From: a virus
Reading direction: 5' to 3' (one strand)
IMG/VR virus record: IMGVR_UViG_3300031231_000003
Coordinates: 1-64,000 of that record
DNA: 64,000 nt
The notes beneath the pieces were generated by a model, which saw only the letters and a list, made by a program, of their open reading frames with translations, made no database searches and was not told where the DNA came from. Of the stretch, positions 49,731-57,766 are shown one piece after another (the first letter of the stretch is position 1; the number at the start of each line of letters is the position of its first letter). A program made the translations under genes and the position numbers.

Positions 49731-51373
49731 TAACAAAGAATGATTGGTTGAAATTCTTCCCGTTCAAAGATCCTCGAGAGGAGCAAACTAAAGCGATCGA
49801 TTTCATTTTGAATTCGTTCATTTCGGGAAAGAAGTACGTGATTGCTGAACTCGGTACGGGGCTCGGAAAAAGCGCAATAGGGATCACGATCAGCAAGTAC
49901 ATGCAGTCTCGCCCCCCGCGATCGTTGGTTCCGAACGCAACTTGGTACTTGACGACGCAAAAGACGTTGCAAGCACAATACATTTCTGACTTTGGAAACG
50001 AACCAACGAATCTAAAGACGATTAAATCATCGAACAACTACACGTGTCAAATGTTCGATTCATCGGCATTGTCGATGTCGTGTGCAGAGATACAGCGTTT
50101 GATGGATGCCCATAAGTTCTTCAAGGTGATTTATAAGACGTGTGTTTGTTCGTGTCGATACCGTGAAGAGAAAGAGAAATTCATCGAAGCGAACGACAGT
50201 CTCACGAATTACTCGTACTTTCTAGCTGAATCGACGTATGCTAAAGGAATTCAACCTCGACAATTGGTCGTTTGTGATGAGGCTCATACCCTAGAATCAG
50301 TTTTTAGCAATTTTATCGAGATTGTCTTGAGTGAGAACTTCTCAAAGAACCGGTTGAAGCTTAAAAAGTTTCCAAAGAGTGACGACAATGTCGACGAGGT
50401 GGTCAAATGGATCAAGACCAAGTACAAAAAAGCCTTGGTTGCTCGACTTGATGAGGTGAAGACGTACTTGAACGATGATGTTCGTGAGGACACCGAGAAG
50501 GTGAAATCACTCACGGCATTCGTTAAAGAGTACGAGATACTTGACAAGCATGTTTGCAAGGTGAATAGGTTCATCAACCAGTACGATTCCAAGAATTGGG
50601 TCTTAACGTACGAAAAAGGCGAAGGAAAATCGCTTAACAAGCTCGTGTTCAAACCTATTGATGTTTCCGTGTATTCTCACGAGAAGTTGTTTAATTTCGG
50701 TGAGAAAATCTTGCTGATGTCGGCAACGATACTCGATAAGGACACGTTTTGTAAGACGTTGGGAATTCCCCAGTCCGATGCTGAATTCATCAGGATGCCT
50801 TCTCCGTTTCCAGCAGAGAACCGTCCGATTCACGTTCTTTCCGTCGGTAGCATGGCACGAGGTAAGATCGATGAAACGCTACCCATGATTGCCTCCGTCG
50901 TCAAGGAGTTGTTGGAACTTCACCCAGACGTGAAGGGTGTGATACACTGCGGCACATTTCGCATTGCTAATTACATCTACGATAACGTTAAAAGTAATCG
51001 ATTGCTGATTCATGATTCAACGAATAGAGAACAGATCATTGATTATCACTGTTCAAACGAACGACCCACGGTGATCTTGTCGCCTTCGATGCTCGAAGGC
51101 ATCGATCTCAAGGACGATAGAAGTCGATTTCAAATCCTGTGCAAGTTACCTTGGCCATTCTTGGGCGACGAGGTCGTCAAGAAGAGGATGACAAACAATC
51201 CGAACTGGTACATAATAGAGACGATAAAGTTGATCGTCCAAGGTCTGGGTAGGTCAATCAGGAACGAAAATGACCATGCCGTGTCGTACATTCTTGATTC
51301 TGATTGGAATCGTCTTGTGAAACAACATCGTGACAAATTTCCCAAAGAGATCATTGATTGCATCGTTTCGTAA
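49727..51373 (+). CDS. DinG/XPD-family DNA helicase
   Basis: 548 residues. Walker A GTGLGKS (43-49), DEAH (184-187), MSATIL as motif III, ILSPSMLEGIDLKDD as motif V and QGLGRSIRNENDH as motif VI. Cys 107, 119, 139, 141 and 143 lie between motifs I and II where XPD/DinG helicases bind a 4Fe-4S cluster. 5'-3' superfamily 2 helicase for phage DNA replication or repair. Confidence 0.9.
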   Translation: MITKNDWLKFFPFKDPREEQTKAIDFILNSFISGKKYVIAELGTGLGKSAIGITISKYMQSRPPRSLVPNATWYLTTQKTLQAQYISDFGNEPTNLKTIKSSNNYTCQMFDSSALSMSCAEIQRLMDAHKFFKVIYKTCVCSCRYREEKEKFIEANDSLTNYSYFLAESTYAKGIQPRQLVVCDEAHTLESVFSNFIEIVLSENFSKNRLKLKKFPKSDDNVDEVVKWIKTKYKKALVARLDEVKTYLNDDVREDTEKVKSLTAFVKEYEILDKHVCKVNRFINQYDSKNWVLTYEKGEGKSLNKLVFKPIDVSVYSHEKLFNFGEKILLMSATILDKDTFCKTLGIPQSDAEFIRMPSPFPAENRPIHVLSVGSMARGKIDETLPMIASVVKELLELHPDVKGVIHCGTFRIANYIYDNVKSNRLLIHDSTNREQIIDYHCSNERPTVILSPSMLEGIDLKDDRSRFQILCKLPWPFLGDEVVKKRMTNNPNWYIIETIKLIVQGLGRSIRNENDHAVSYILDSDWNRLVKQHRDKFPKEIIDCIVS

Positions 51374-51378
51374 AAAGG

Positions 51379-51407
51379 TTAAACAACGAACAATCACAAC
51401 GTATAAT
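51379..51407 (+). promoter_or_regulatory. sigma-70-type promoter candidate
   Basis: TATAAT (51402-51407) lies 17 bp after TTAAAC (51379-51384). The -10 is a perfect consensus, the -35 weak. It sits ~43 bp before the H1-like gene; a 13-bp palindrome GAATGAATCATTC (51422-51434) lies between and could be an operator. Confidence 0.5.
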
Positions 51408-51449
51408 GACATTCAGATGTGAATGAATCATTCATACTTGGAGAAAAAT

Positions 51450-51668
51450 ATGAGTCAATTTGTACAAAACTGGAAAGAAATCAAGGACCTGGTTGATGCT
51501 CTCGAGCTGGACGTCGTGAAGAACGGCGAGCGCGGCAACCGTGCTGCAGGCGTTCGAGTTCGCAAGGGACTTCGTCACGTCAAGTCACTCGCAGGTGCCT
51601 TGGTGAAGCTATCGGTCACGCTTGATAAGGAAGCTAAGGCTGATCCAACGCCCGAGCCAACCGTCTAA
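51450..51668 (+). CDS. histone H1-like (Hc1-type) basic protein
   Basis: 72 residues; ATG 51450 has GGAG at a good distance and is preferred to 51423. The pattern KEIKDLVDALELDVVKNGE, RGNRAAGVRVRKGLRHVKS and ALVKLS is the same as the small Hc1/H1-like proteins of Bacteroidetes (LKDLIASLEADxxKFxEKGNKAAGTRVRKGLQELK). Predicted to bind DNA as a nucleoid or genome-packing protein. It has its own promoter candidate. Confidence 0.7.
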   Translation: MSQFVQNWKEIKDLVDALELDVVKNGERGNRAAGVRVRKGLRHVKSLAGALVKLSVTLDKEAKADPTPEPTV

Positions 51669-51692
51669 TTTTTATTGACGTAATGCTCGTCA

Positions 51693-51743
51693 GTCGGCAT
51701 GTGGTGGATCATATTTAAACGTATGAGCATGCCACATGCCGAC
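51693..51743. repeat. 12-bp inverted repeat between convergent genes
   Basis: GTCGGCATGTGG (51693-51704) pairs perfectly with CCACATGCCGAC (51732-51743) around a 27-nt loop. It lies between the converging H1-like and HTH genes and could end transcription of both or be a protein-binding site. No U-run on either strand. Confidence 0.7.
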
Positions 51744-51752
51744 GTCCATCAA

Positions 51753-52070
51753 TCAATCTTGGTCGGCGAGAATCTTCTGATTCTCGCTTTTGATTTTTGT
51801 CATGATGTCATGTTCAATCTGACAAGTTCTCATTCTTGTTACACCAAAAATTTCACCGATCTCTTGCAGGGTATGTGAACCTTTTTGCTTAGCTGCGATT
51901 ATCGTACAGTTATTACTTTTCGCGTGATCAATCCATTGATCACACGATTTTCTATTGCAATTGACGTTGCATTGTGCATGAATAGAAAAACATGTAGTAC
52001 GATTAATTACAGTAAGATTGCGCATTAATGATTCAACTTTATTAACAATTGAAATCTCCGTACAAATCAT
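51753..52070 (-). CDS. sigma region 4-like HTH protein
   Basis: 105 residues from ATG 52070; the frame opens further to 52226 but this is antisense to phoH. CNVNCNRKSC may bind a metal. HTLQEIGEIFGVTRMRTCQI is a sigma-70 region-4-type helix-turn-helix, the part that reads -35 DNA. It may be a transcription regulator or a truncated sigma. Its start codon overlaps that of phoH on the other strand. Confidence 0.65.
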   Translation of the reverse strand: MICTEISIVNKVESLMRNLTVINRTTCFSIHAQCNVNCNRKSCDQWIDHAKSNNCTIIAAKQKGSHTLQEIGEIFGVTRMRTCQIEHDIMTKIKSENQKILADQD

Positions 52071-53416
52071 GAAAAAGAAAAACTTACGTCCTTGACACGA
52101 ACGTTCTTTTGTTTGATCCCAGTGCTCTTGAACAATTTGATGACAATGAAATCGTTGTACCGCTAGTTGTCTTTGAAGAGCTTGATAGAAACAAGGGACG
52201 TTTTGACGAAGTTGGCAGGAACGCAAGAAAGTTCAGTCGTTCGTTGGACGAGCTTCGATCAAACGGTAATTTGTTCACGGGAATCACGCTTCGTAATGGG
52301 GGCATCTTTCGTGTTGCATCGATTGACACTTCTTGCGAGCTCCCTCGTGAGCTTAAGAATTCGTCAGTTGATAACACGATCGTCCTTTACATGCTTCAGC
52401 TCAAGCAAGCAGGCGTCGATGCAAAGTTGATCTCGAAGGACATCAACCTTCGATTGAAGTGCGATGCGCTTGATCTAAAAGCTGAAGATTACCTGAAAAG
52501 TAGCATCAATAAGAACATCGACGAGCTGTATTCGGGCGTCGAATCGCTCGTGCTCGATGATGAACAACTGAACGATTTCCATTCCACCGATGAACTTTTG
52601 ATCGAGTCGGAGAAGGTGTTGTATCCCAATCAAATCATCATTCTAAGGGATCACCTCAACAAATCATCCGGATTTGCACGATGCGTGAATCAAAATGACG
52701 AGAAATGCTATAGGCTTGTTTCCGTGAAGACTCATGCGAACGTTTACGGTCTGAAACCCCGAAACAAGGAACAGAACTTTTCGTTGGATCTTTTGTTGAA
52801 TCCAGACATCAAGTTGATCACATTGACTGGTAAAGCGGGTGGTGGTAAGACACTGATCGCTCTAGCATCTGCGATGGCACAATTGAAGATGCCAGGAAAC
52901 GATACGGGACATTACGAAAAGCTCGTCATCACTCGCCCAATCCAACCCGTCGGCAAGGATCTGGGATTCCTTCCGGGAACGCTGGACGAAAAACTGGATC
53001 CTTGGATCGCGCCCATCAAGGATAACATCAACTTCCTTGTCAAGAACAAGAGGACAAAGAAGGCGAATGAAGCCAAGGAATCGTTTTTGACAATGCTTCA
53101 GGAACGTGGATTGATCGAAATTGAAGCGATCGCTTACATCAGGGGTCGTTCAATTCCGAATGCATTCCTGATCGTTGACGAGGCTCAGAATCTTTCGATT
53201 CACGAACTCAAGACGATCGTTACTCGAGCTGGTGAAGGAACAAAGATTCTCTTGACGGGTGACATTGAACAGATCGATAATTCGAATGTGGATGTCCACA
53301 CGAACGCATTGACGTATGCTATCGAAAAGTTCAAGGATTACCCGCTCGCTGCTCATATGACGCTGCTCAAGGGTGAAAGAAGCGAGTTAGCAACTCTCGC
53401 CTCTCAGATCTTGTAA
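52069..53416 (+). CDS. phoH: PIN-PhoH ATPase/ribonuclease, start region frame-broken
   Basis: Open frame 52109-53416 (435 aa, TTG). Walker A GKAGGGKT and VDEAQN mark a PhoH ATPase fused to an N-terminal PIN RNase domain, as in PhoH2. Upstream in the same frame is YVLDTNVLL with the catalytic Asp of PIN, but no start codon. ATG 52069 becomes in-frame if one A is removed from either A5 run (52072-52076 or 52078-52082), giving MK(K/R)KTYVLDTN. So the true gene probably starts at 52069. Ends GERSELATLASQIL; that tail is repeated after the GIY-YIG gene. Confidence 0.85.
53378..53416 (+). repeat. phoH 3' tail, upstream copy
   Basis: Codes RSELATLASQIL and TAA. The same 12-residue tail (RNDLSTLASQIL) recurs at 54052-54090 with many silent changes. 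This copy ends the present phoH and seems to have arrived with the inserted endonuclease. Confidence 0.75.
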
Positions 53417-53443
53417 TTTCTGTCTGAACTAGCTATTTATGGA

Positions 53444-54090
53444 ATGAAATTTAAGGTTTACGTTGATTACACTACGGAAGAAATTCCGCGACCATTTTAT
53501 GTTGGAAAGGGTTCCCAACAAAGACTTCAACGAAAAACACGTAATAATTTACACACGAGAATTAGTTTGAAATATGGGTACGATCGTCAAGTTTTTTTAG
53601 AAACGGACGATGAAGAATTAGCATTTGAAAAGGAACGTGAATTAATAAAAGAATTTGATACGTTTCTTTGTGGGGGAGGTTGGGGGGCTAATTTTACGAT
53701 GGGAGGGGAAGGTGTTTCGGGAATTCCGAATCCGCGGTGTAGGGGTGAAACCCACCCTATGTACGGTAAAAAACATTCCGATGAATCAAAACGCAAAAAC
53801 AGTGAATCAAATAAAATTGCTACTTCGGGAGAAAAGAATGGCATGTTTGGTAAACATCATAATGAAACTACTCGAAAAAAATTGGAGACACCCAGCGAGG
53901 GTGGAATCACACAGAAGAATCTAAGATAAAGATTGGTAAAACCATTAGCACTCGTCAAAAAGGAAGAAAACATTCTGAAGAAACAAAGCGAAAAATTGGT
54001 GAATCTCATCGAGGAAAAATACCGTGGAACAAAGGATTGAAAAAAAATGCACGTAACGATCTTTCAACCCTTGCTTCTCAGATTCTATGA
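53444..54090 (+). CDS. GIY-YIG homing endonuclease inserted at phoH end, -1 shift
   Basis: The unbroken frame 53444-53929 gives 161 residues: FKVYVDYTTEE, RPFYVGKGSQQRLQ (YVG, Arg), LAFEKERELIKEF (Glu), TMGGEGVSG, then NUMOD3 repeats. At A7 53875-53881 (A AAA AAA in the correct phase) a -1 shift moves to IGDTQRGWNHTEESK, then QKGRKHSEETKRKIGESHRG and KIPWNKGLKK and finally NDLSTLASQIL at 54090. The extended part completes the NUMOD3 array, so the composite is probably the functional enzyme. The final 12 residues equal the phoH tail. Confidence 0.7.
54052..54090 (+). repeat. phoH 3' tail, downstream (ancestral) copy
   Basis: Codes RNDLSTLASQIL and TGA. Its TGA overlaps the ATG of the 54087 gene as ATGA, the usual spacing between native genes here, so this copy is probably the original end of phoH, separated from it by the endonuclease insertion. 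Confidence 0.75.
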
Positions 54091-54272
54091 AGTGTTGGAA
54101 ACCATGCACGAAATTCAAACTAGTGAACTTTAATGGTCGCTCTGAGCGATGCATGGAATTCAAAAAGAAATGGCGTGCAAACTTGAAACCATGTCGTGAT
54201 CCAAAAAATTGCGGATGTTATCCACTTTTTGAAGAGAGGATCGCTTGGTTGAAGAGTACACAAAAATGCTAG
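54087..54272 (+). CDS. small Cys-rich protein (61 aa)
   Basis: MKCWKPCTKFKLVNFNGRSE opens a 61-residue basic protein with seven cysteines, including CxxxxxCGCYP. Likely metal-binding. ATG overlaps the displaced phoH stop (ATGA), so it was once coupled to phoH. Function unknown. Confidence 0.6.
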   Translation: MKCWKPCTKFKLVNFNGRSERCMEFKKKWRANLKPCRDPKNCGCYPLFEERIAWLKSTQKC

Positions 54273-54341
54273 GGAACTTACGTTCCCGTTATGTGAGACG
54301 TTAGAGTTCGTCCAACCGCTTAACCGTCGGGCTAATAACGG
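54272..54341 (+). other. structured intergenic RNA-like segment
   Basis: GGGAAC-TTAC-GTTCCC (54272-54287) is a 6-bp hairpin starting at the stop of the previous gene. CCGTTAT (54286-54292) pairs with ATAACGG (54335-54341) and encloses smaller helices. It recalls a tRNA outline, but no T arm or standard anticodon arm can be formed on either strand. It sits just before the structural genes. Confidence 0.35.
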
Positions 54342-54373
54342 TCGTACCCCAGCAGAGGTTAGTTACTTATGAC

Positions 54374-55306
54374 GTGAGCGGTATACTAGATTCAAAAAAG
54401 AGAATCCTCGACGTCGTATTGACCGAAGAAGGGCGAAAACAAGTTGCTCGTGGTGATCTGAGAATTGATTCTTATTCATTTTCTGACGCGGGTACGTATT
54501 ACAGGGGCGACATTGCGAGTGGTAGCGCGGATGCAACGGTTCGTTTGCAATTCGAGTCGTCGAACCTTCCACAGGATTCGATAACGTTTGAATCCAACGA
54601 CGACGGTCGTCTCTTGTCTTTCAAGAATTCTGCTGGAATCCAATTAAATGATGGGTCGATAATTGAATTCACAACATCAGTTACTTCTTCGGCCACTTTC
54701 TTGAAAGGAAGCGAGTTCACGGATTCCGTTGATGAACTTCTCGTATCATCGATCGGAAATTTCAACAAACTTCAACTGTTGGCAACTCGAGATAACTTGT
54801 TCGATGATTCTGCGTTCGGTTTGAGTAGTTCCGCCGTGGAATTTCTCATTAAGGATGATTCACCGATCGAGGATCGATCATTGTGGACTGCGAACGTGAA
54901 CAACGAAGAAAGTCTATTCAACGATCCACGTCTTGCTCGTTCATTGAACTTTAGGTACCTACCTCCCTCGAACGGTGGTGGATCCGACCTGGGAACGTAT
55001 CCACCTCTCGGCACGACCAACGGGAACTTAGTTACGTATGAACAATTGAAGGTCGAACTTGATGCGTTCGAACAACTCGGTCTCTCTAAGACGATCAAGT
55101 TCGATCCGACATCACGAGAAAATAACTTATTCATGCAATTCTTTGAACAAAACTACAATCAACTCTCTAAGTTGAGGATCATTGATTTTGGAAAGTTCAG
55201 AACGTCAACGAATTCGCTTGTACACGTATTTTTTGCTGGAAATTTATTCGTTGATGACAAACAAAGCCACACATTTTCGCATGTATTCACCATGGTATTT
55301 TCGTAA
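54374..55306 (+). CDS. virion structural protein, baseplate/tail type
   Basis: 310 residues (GTG start). The SGILDSKKRILDVVLTEEGR opening and YSFSDAGTYYRG are features I recall from uncharacterised structural proteins of large marine phages. The ending VHVFFAGNLFVDDKQSHTF is also typical of these. First gene of the structural block. Specific part unknown. Confidence 0.7.
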   Translation: MSGILDSKKRILDVVLTEEGRKQVARGDLRIDSYSFSDAGTYYRGDIASGSADATVRLQFESSNLPQDSITFESNDDGRLLSFKNSAGIQLNDGSIIEFTTSVTSSATFLKGSEFTDSVDELLVSSIGNFNKLQLLATRDNLFDDSAFGLSSSAVEFLIKDDSPIEDRSLWTANVNNEESLFNDPRLARSLNFRYLPPSNGGGSDLGTYPPLGTTNGNLVTYEQLKVELDAFEQLGLSKTIKFDPTSRENNLFMQFFEQNYNQLSKLRIIDFGKFRTSTNSLVHVFFAGNLFVDDKQSHTFSHVFTMVFS

Positions 55307-57766
55307 TGTTCTACCGTATTCAAAGGAAAACCAACCTCTTAAAGGTAGATCCGTTCTTCGCAACGTTGCAGAACATATCGACGCAAGGTGATTTGAAATT
55401 CGAGTTCAGGTACGTTGTCAACCAACTGAAGATGCTCGATCTGGGTTCGACCGTCGTTCGCGTCAGAATCCTGAACAAGATCGTGACAAAAAATCCTACG
55501 TTCGTGAATTCACGAATTGGATTCGATGATTCGAAACAAGCAGTGAAGAATATTCTTCAACAATCACAGGATTCGAAGAAGGCTCAAAACCAGCAAGAAA
55601 CTGAGATCATTGCCACAAAATTGAGTGATTTTTCATCAAAAATAAGTAAAGAAGTTGTCACTGCGATCAAAGCGGGTGTACCCACTGAAGATATTCCCGC
55701 GTTGAGAAAGAACGTACTGAGAACTGTTTCAGTCAACGAGATCAATCAAAATAATGATCTGAAGCCGATCTTACAATTCATCTCTCACGAGAATTTCACC
55801 AATGTTTCCTCGTCTTTCAGCACCGTCGATGAACAAAGTATGATGTACAGAATGGTCACTGAAGAGGGAGTCGATCCTTCGAGCATCGTTGATCTATCTC
55901 ACAGGAGCGTTACGGCAAAAAAACTCATTTGAAGGAATCTTGAGAAGGACTAAATCTCGTGAAACCGTCATCGATTCCGTGAGTCAATTGTTGAACATGC
56001 ATCTCGTGGGACAAGTTCAATCTCTAGAATTCGATAGAACATCATCTTCGGATTTCAACGATGACTCACAAAAAATTCAGATTCAAGATTCAGTTTTCTC
56101 TGATGAGATTGAAATACCCACTTCGATGGTGATATTGAATCGCGTCAGAAAGCGTTTAGGAACGAATGGTTCACAATTCATCGTTCAATTCGAATTGATC
56201 GATCGAAAGACAAAAGCAAGCATTCAAATTGTTTCTAAGCAATTGAATGTTTCAGAGCACATTCAACAATTTCAATTACCCGTAAAAGCACCCGATGTCA
56301 ACATTACGTCATCAAGTTCGTCTCGGGTCAATCTTGAGGTCAAGCAAATTGATCGCAATTCTTCATTGATCGATGTTTACAAAAAAGTGATCAACGTGAT
56401 CAACGTTGATAATGATGAGTACAAGCACGTAAAAACTCTCACCGTGAATCCCGATCAATTCATCAAATTTCCCGTTGATAAACCGTTGACATCAACGATT
56501 CTGTACAGATTCATTCCCCGTGGGAAGAACGACAGGCTGGGTTCAAGTTACACGAACATCATACTGAAAACTGACAGGGCGGTTCAAGATAAGTCTCTCT
56601 CACTTGTAACTCGTTTAGTTGAAACCGGCATCGAGATCGAAGCATCCTCATTTCCTCCCGGGTTGGTTTCAATCGAGTTTTTGGGCAGAAATCTATCGAC
56701 GTTTGAAAAATCGTACAGAAACATTGGAACGGATAATTTTTCAATCACTGAATCGATAAGAACCCTTGATTCAGTTTCCGTGATTGATACGTTGACATTG
56801 AATGGTGACGTTTATGAGTACGTCGCTAGAATGCATTTCAAGTCAGGAATTCCCGAGTATTCACAAAGTTCCGTGATCGAAAAAATTGAATTCAAACGAG
56901 ATGAACTTGACATCATTGTTTCACAGTTAAGCGTCGTGAATGATTTGAACAATCCAAACGTGACATTCACGATCAACGTTAGGCTCGTTGATAATGATTC
57001 AGACATCACTCGAAAATTGCTCGAACGTTCGGGACTGAAGAATTTGTTCGAGAACGAGTTATTGAATGAACGTGATCTGATAAAAGATCTTGTTTCATTT
57101 AACGTTCAAAGGATCAATTTGACTACAGGAGAACGAGAAAATTTTGGAACATTGACGAACAACATTTTTAATGATGCAAATCTACAAAAGAACAATTCCG
57201 TAAAACCGTTGAAATTCGATCAAAAATACCAGTACGAAGTGTATGCAATGCTTCGCTCGGCCGAGACATTGTTTGAAACATTGTTAAAAACGAAGGTTGA
57301 TCCTACAACGGGTAAGTCATACCAGTTTAAACCATCGAATAAGTACCATCCTCTAGCCTTGATTGAAGGGATTGTAACTACCTCACAAGGTCTAAAAACA
57401 AAGCCCAAAAATGCATTTGAATACGGAAGATTAGGCATGTACGAGGTTGTGAACGTTTCATTTGATGAGAACACCGTCGAAATAAGCAACGTAAAGGCGA
57501 GCAGGTTTGACAATGAAAGAAATGTCATATCATGGGATGTCAACGGTTCGATCAATAAGATTGATCATTTCTTGATCATGAAAGATGTTCATGGTGTAAG
57601 GACAATGATTGGCAAGTCACATGCAAATTCAAAGTTCCAAACAATCCAACACTTTCATTTTTTGAACGAACATGATCGTGGTGAATTCAAGTACGTTATT
57701 GTATTTGTGAGGAACAATTACACGATTAGTTCAGAGTTCGTTTCAAACTCGATTGAGGTAGAATAA
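55306..57766 (+). CDS. large structural protein, frame broken at A7
   Basis: Two open frames, 55306-55932 (208 aa) and 55889-57766 (TTG, 625 aa), become one 819-residue protein if one A is removed from A7 at 55917-55923: SVTAK then NSFEGILRRTKSRETVIDSV. The second frame has no good start and the first ends abruptly, so one gene is favoured. Beta-rich; the C-terminus (SWDVNGSINKIDHFLIMKD) resembles a fibronectin III-like domain. Probably a tail/baseplate protein. Shares 1 nt with the neighbours. Confidence 0.65.

Noticed and set aside
51693-51743. Bidirectional intrinsic terminator between the H1-like and HTH genes
   Set aside because: The stem is strong but neither strand has a T-run after it and the loop is 27 nt, so it is listed only as an inverted repeat.
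54286-54341. A tRNA gene before the structural block
   Set aside because: The closing stem fits an acceptor, but on both strands the T arm is missing and the anticodon loop has the wrong size.
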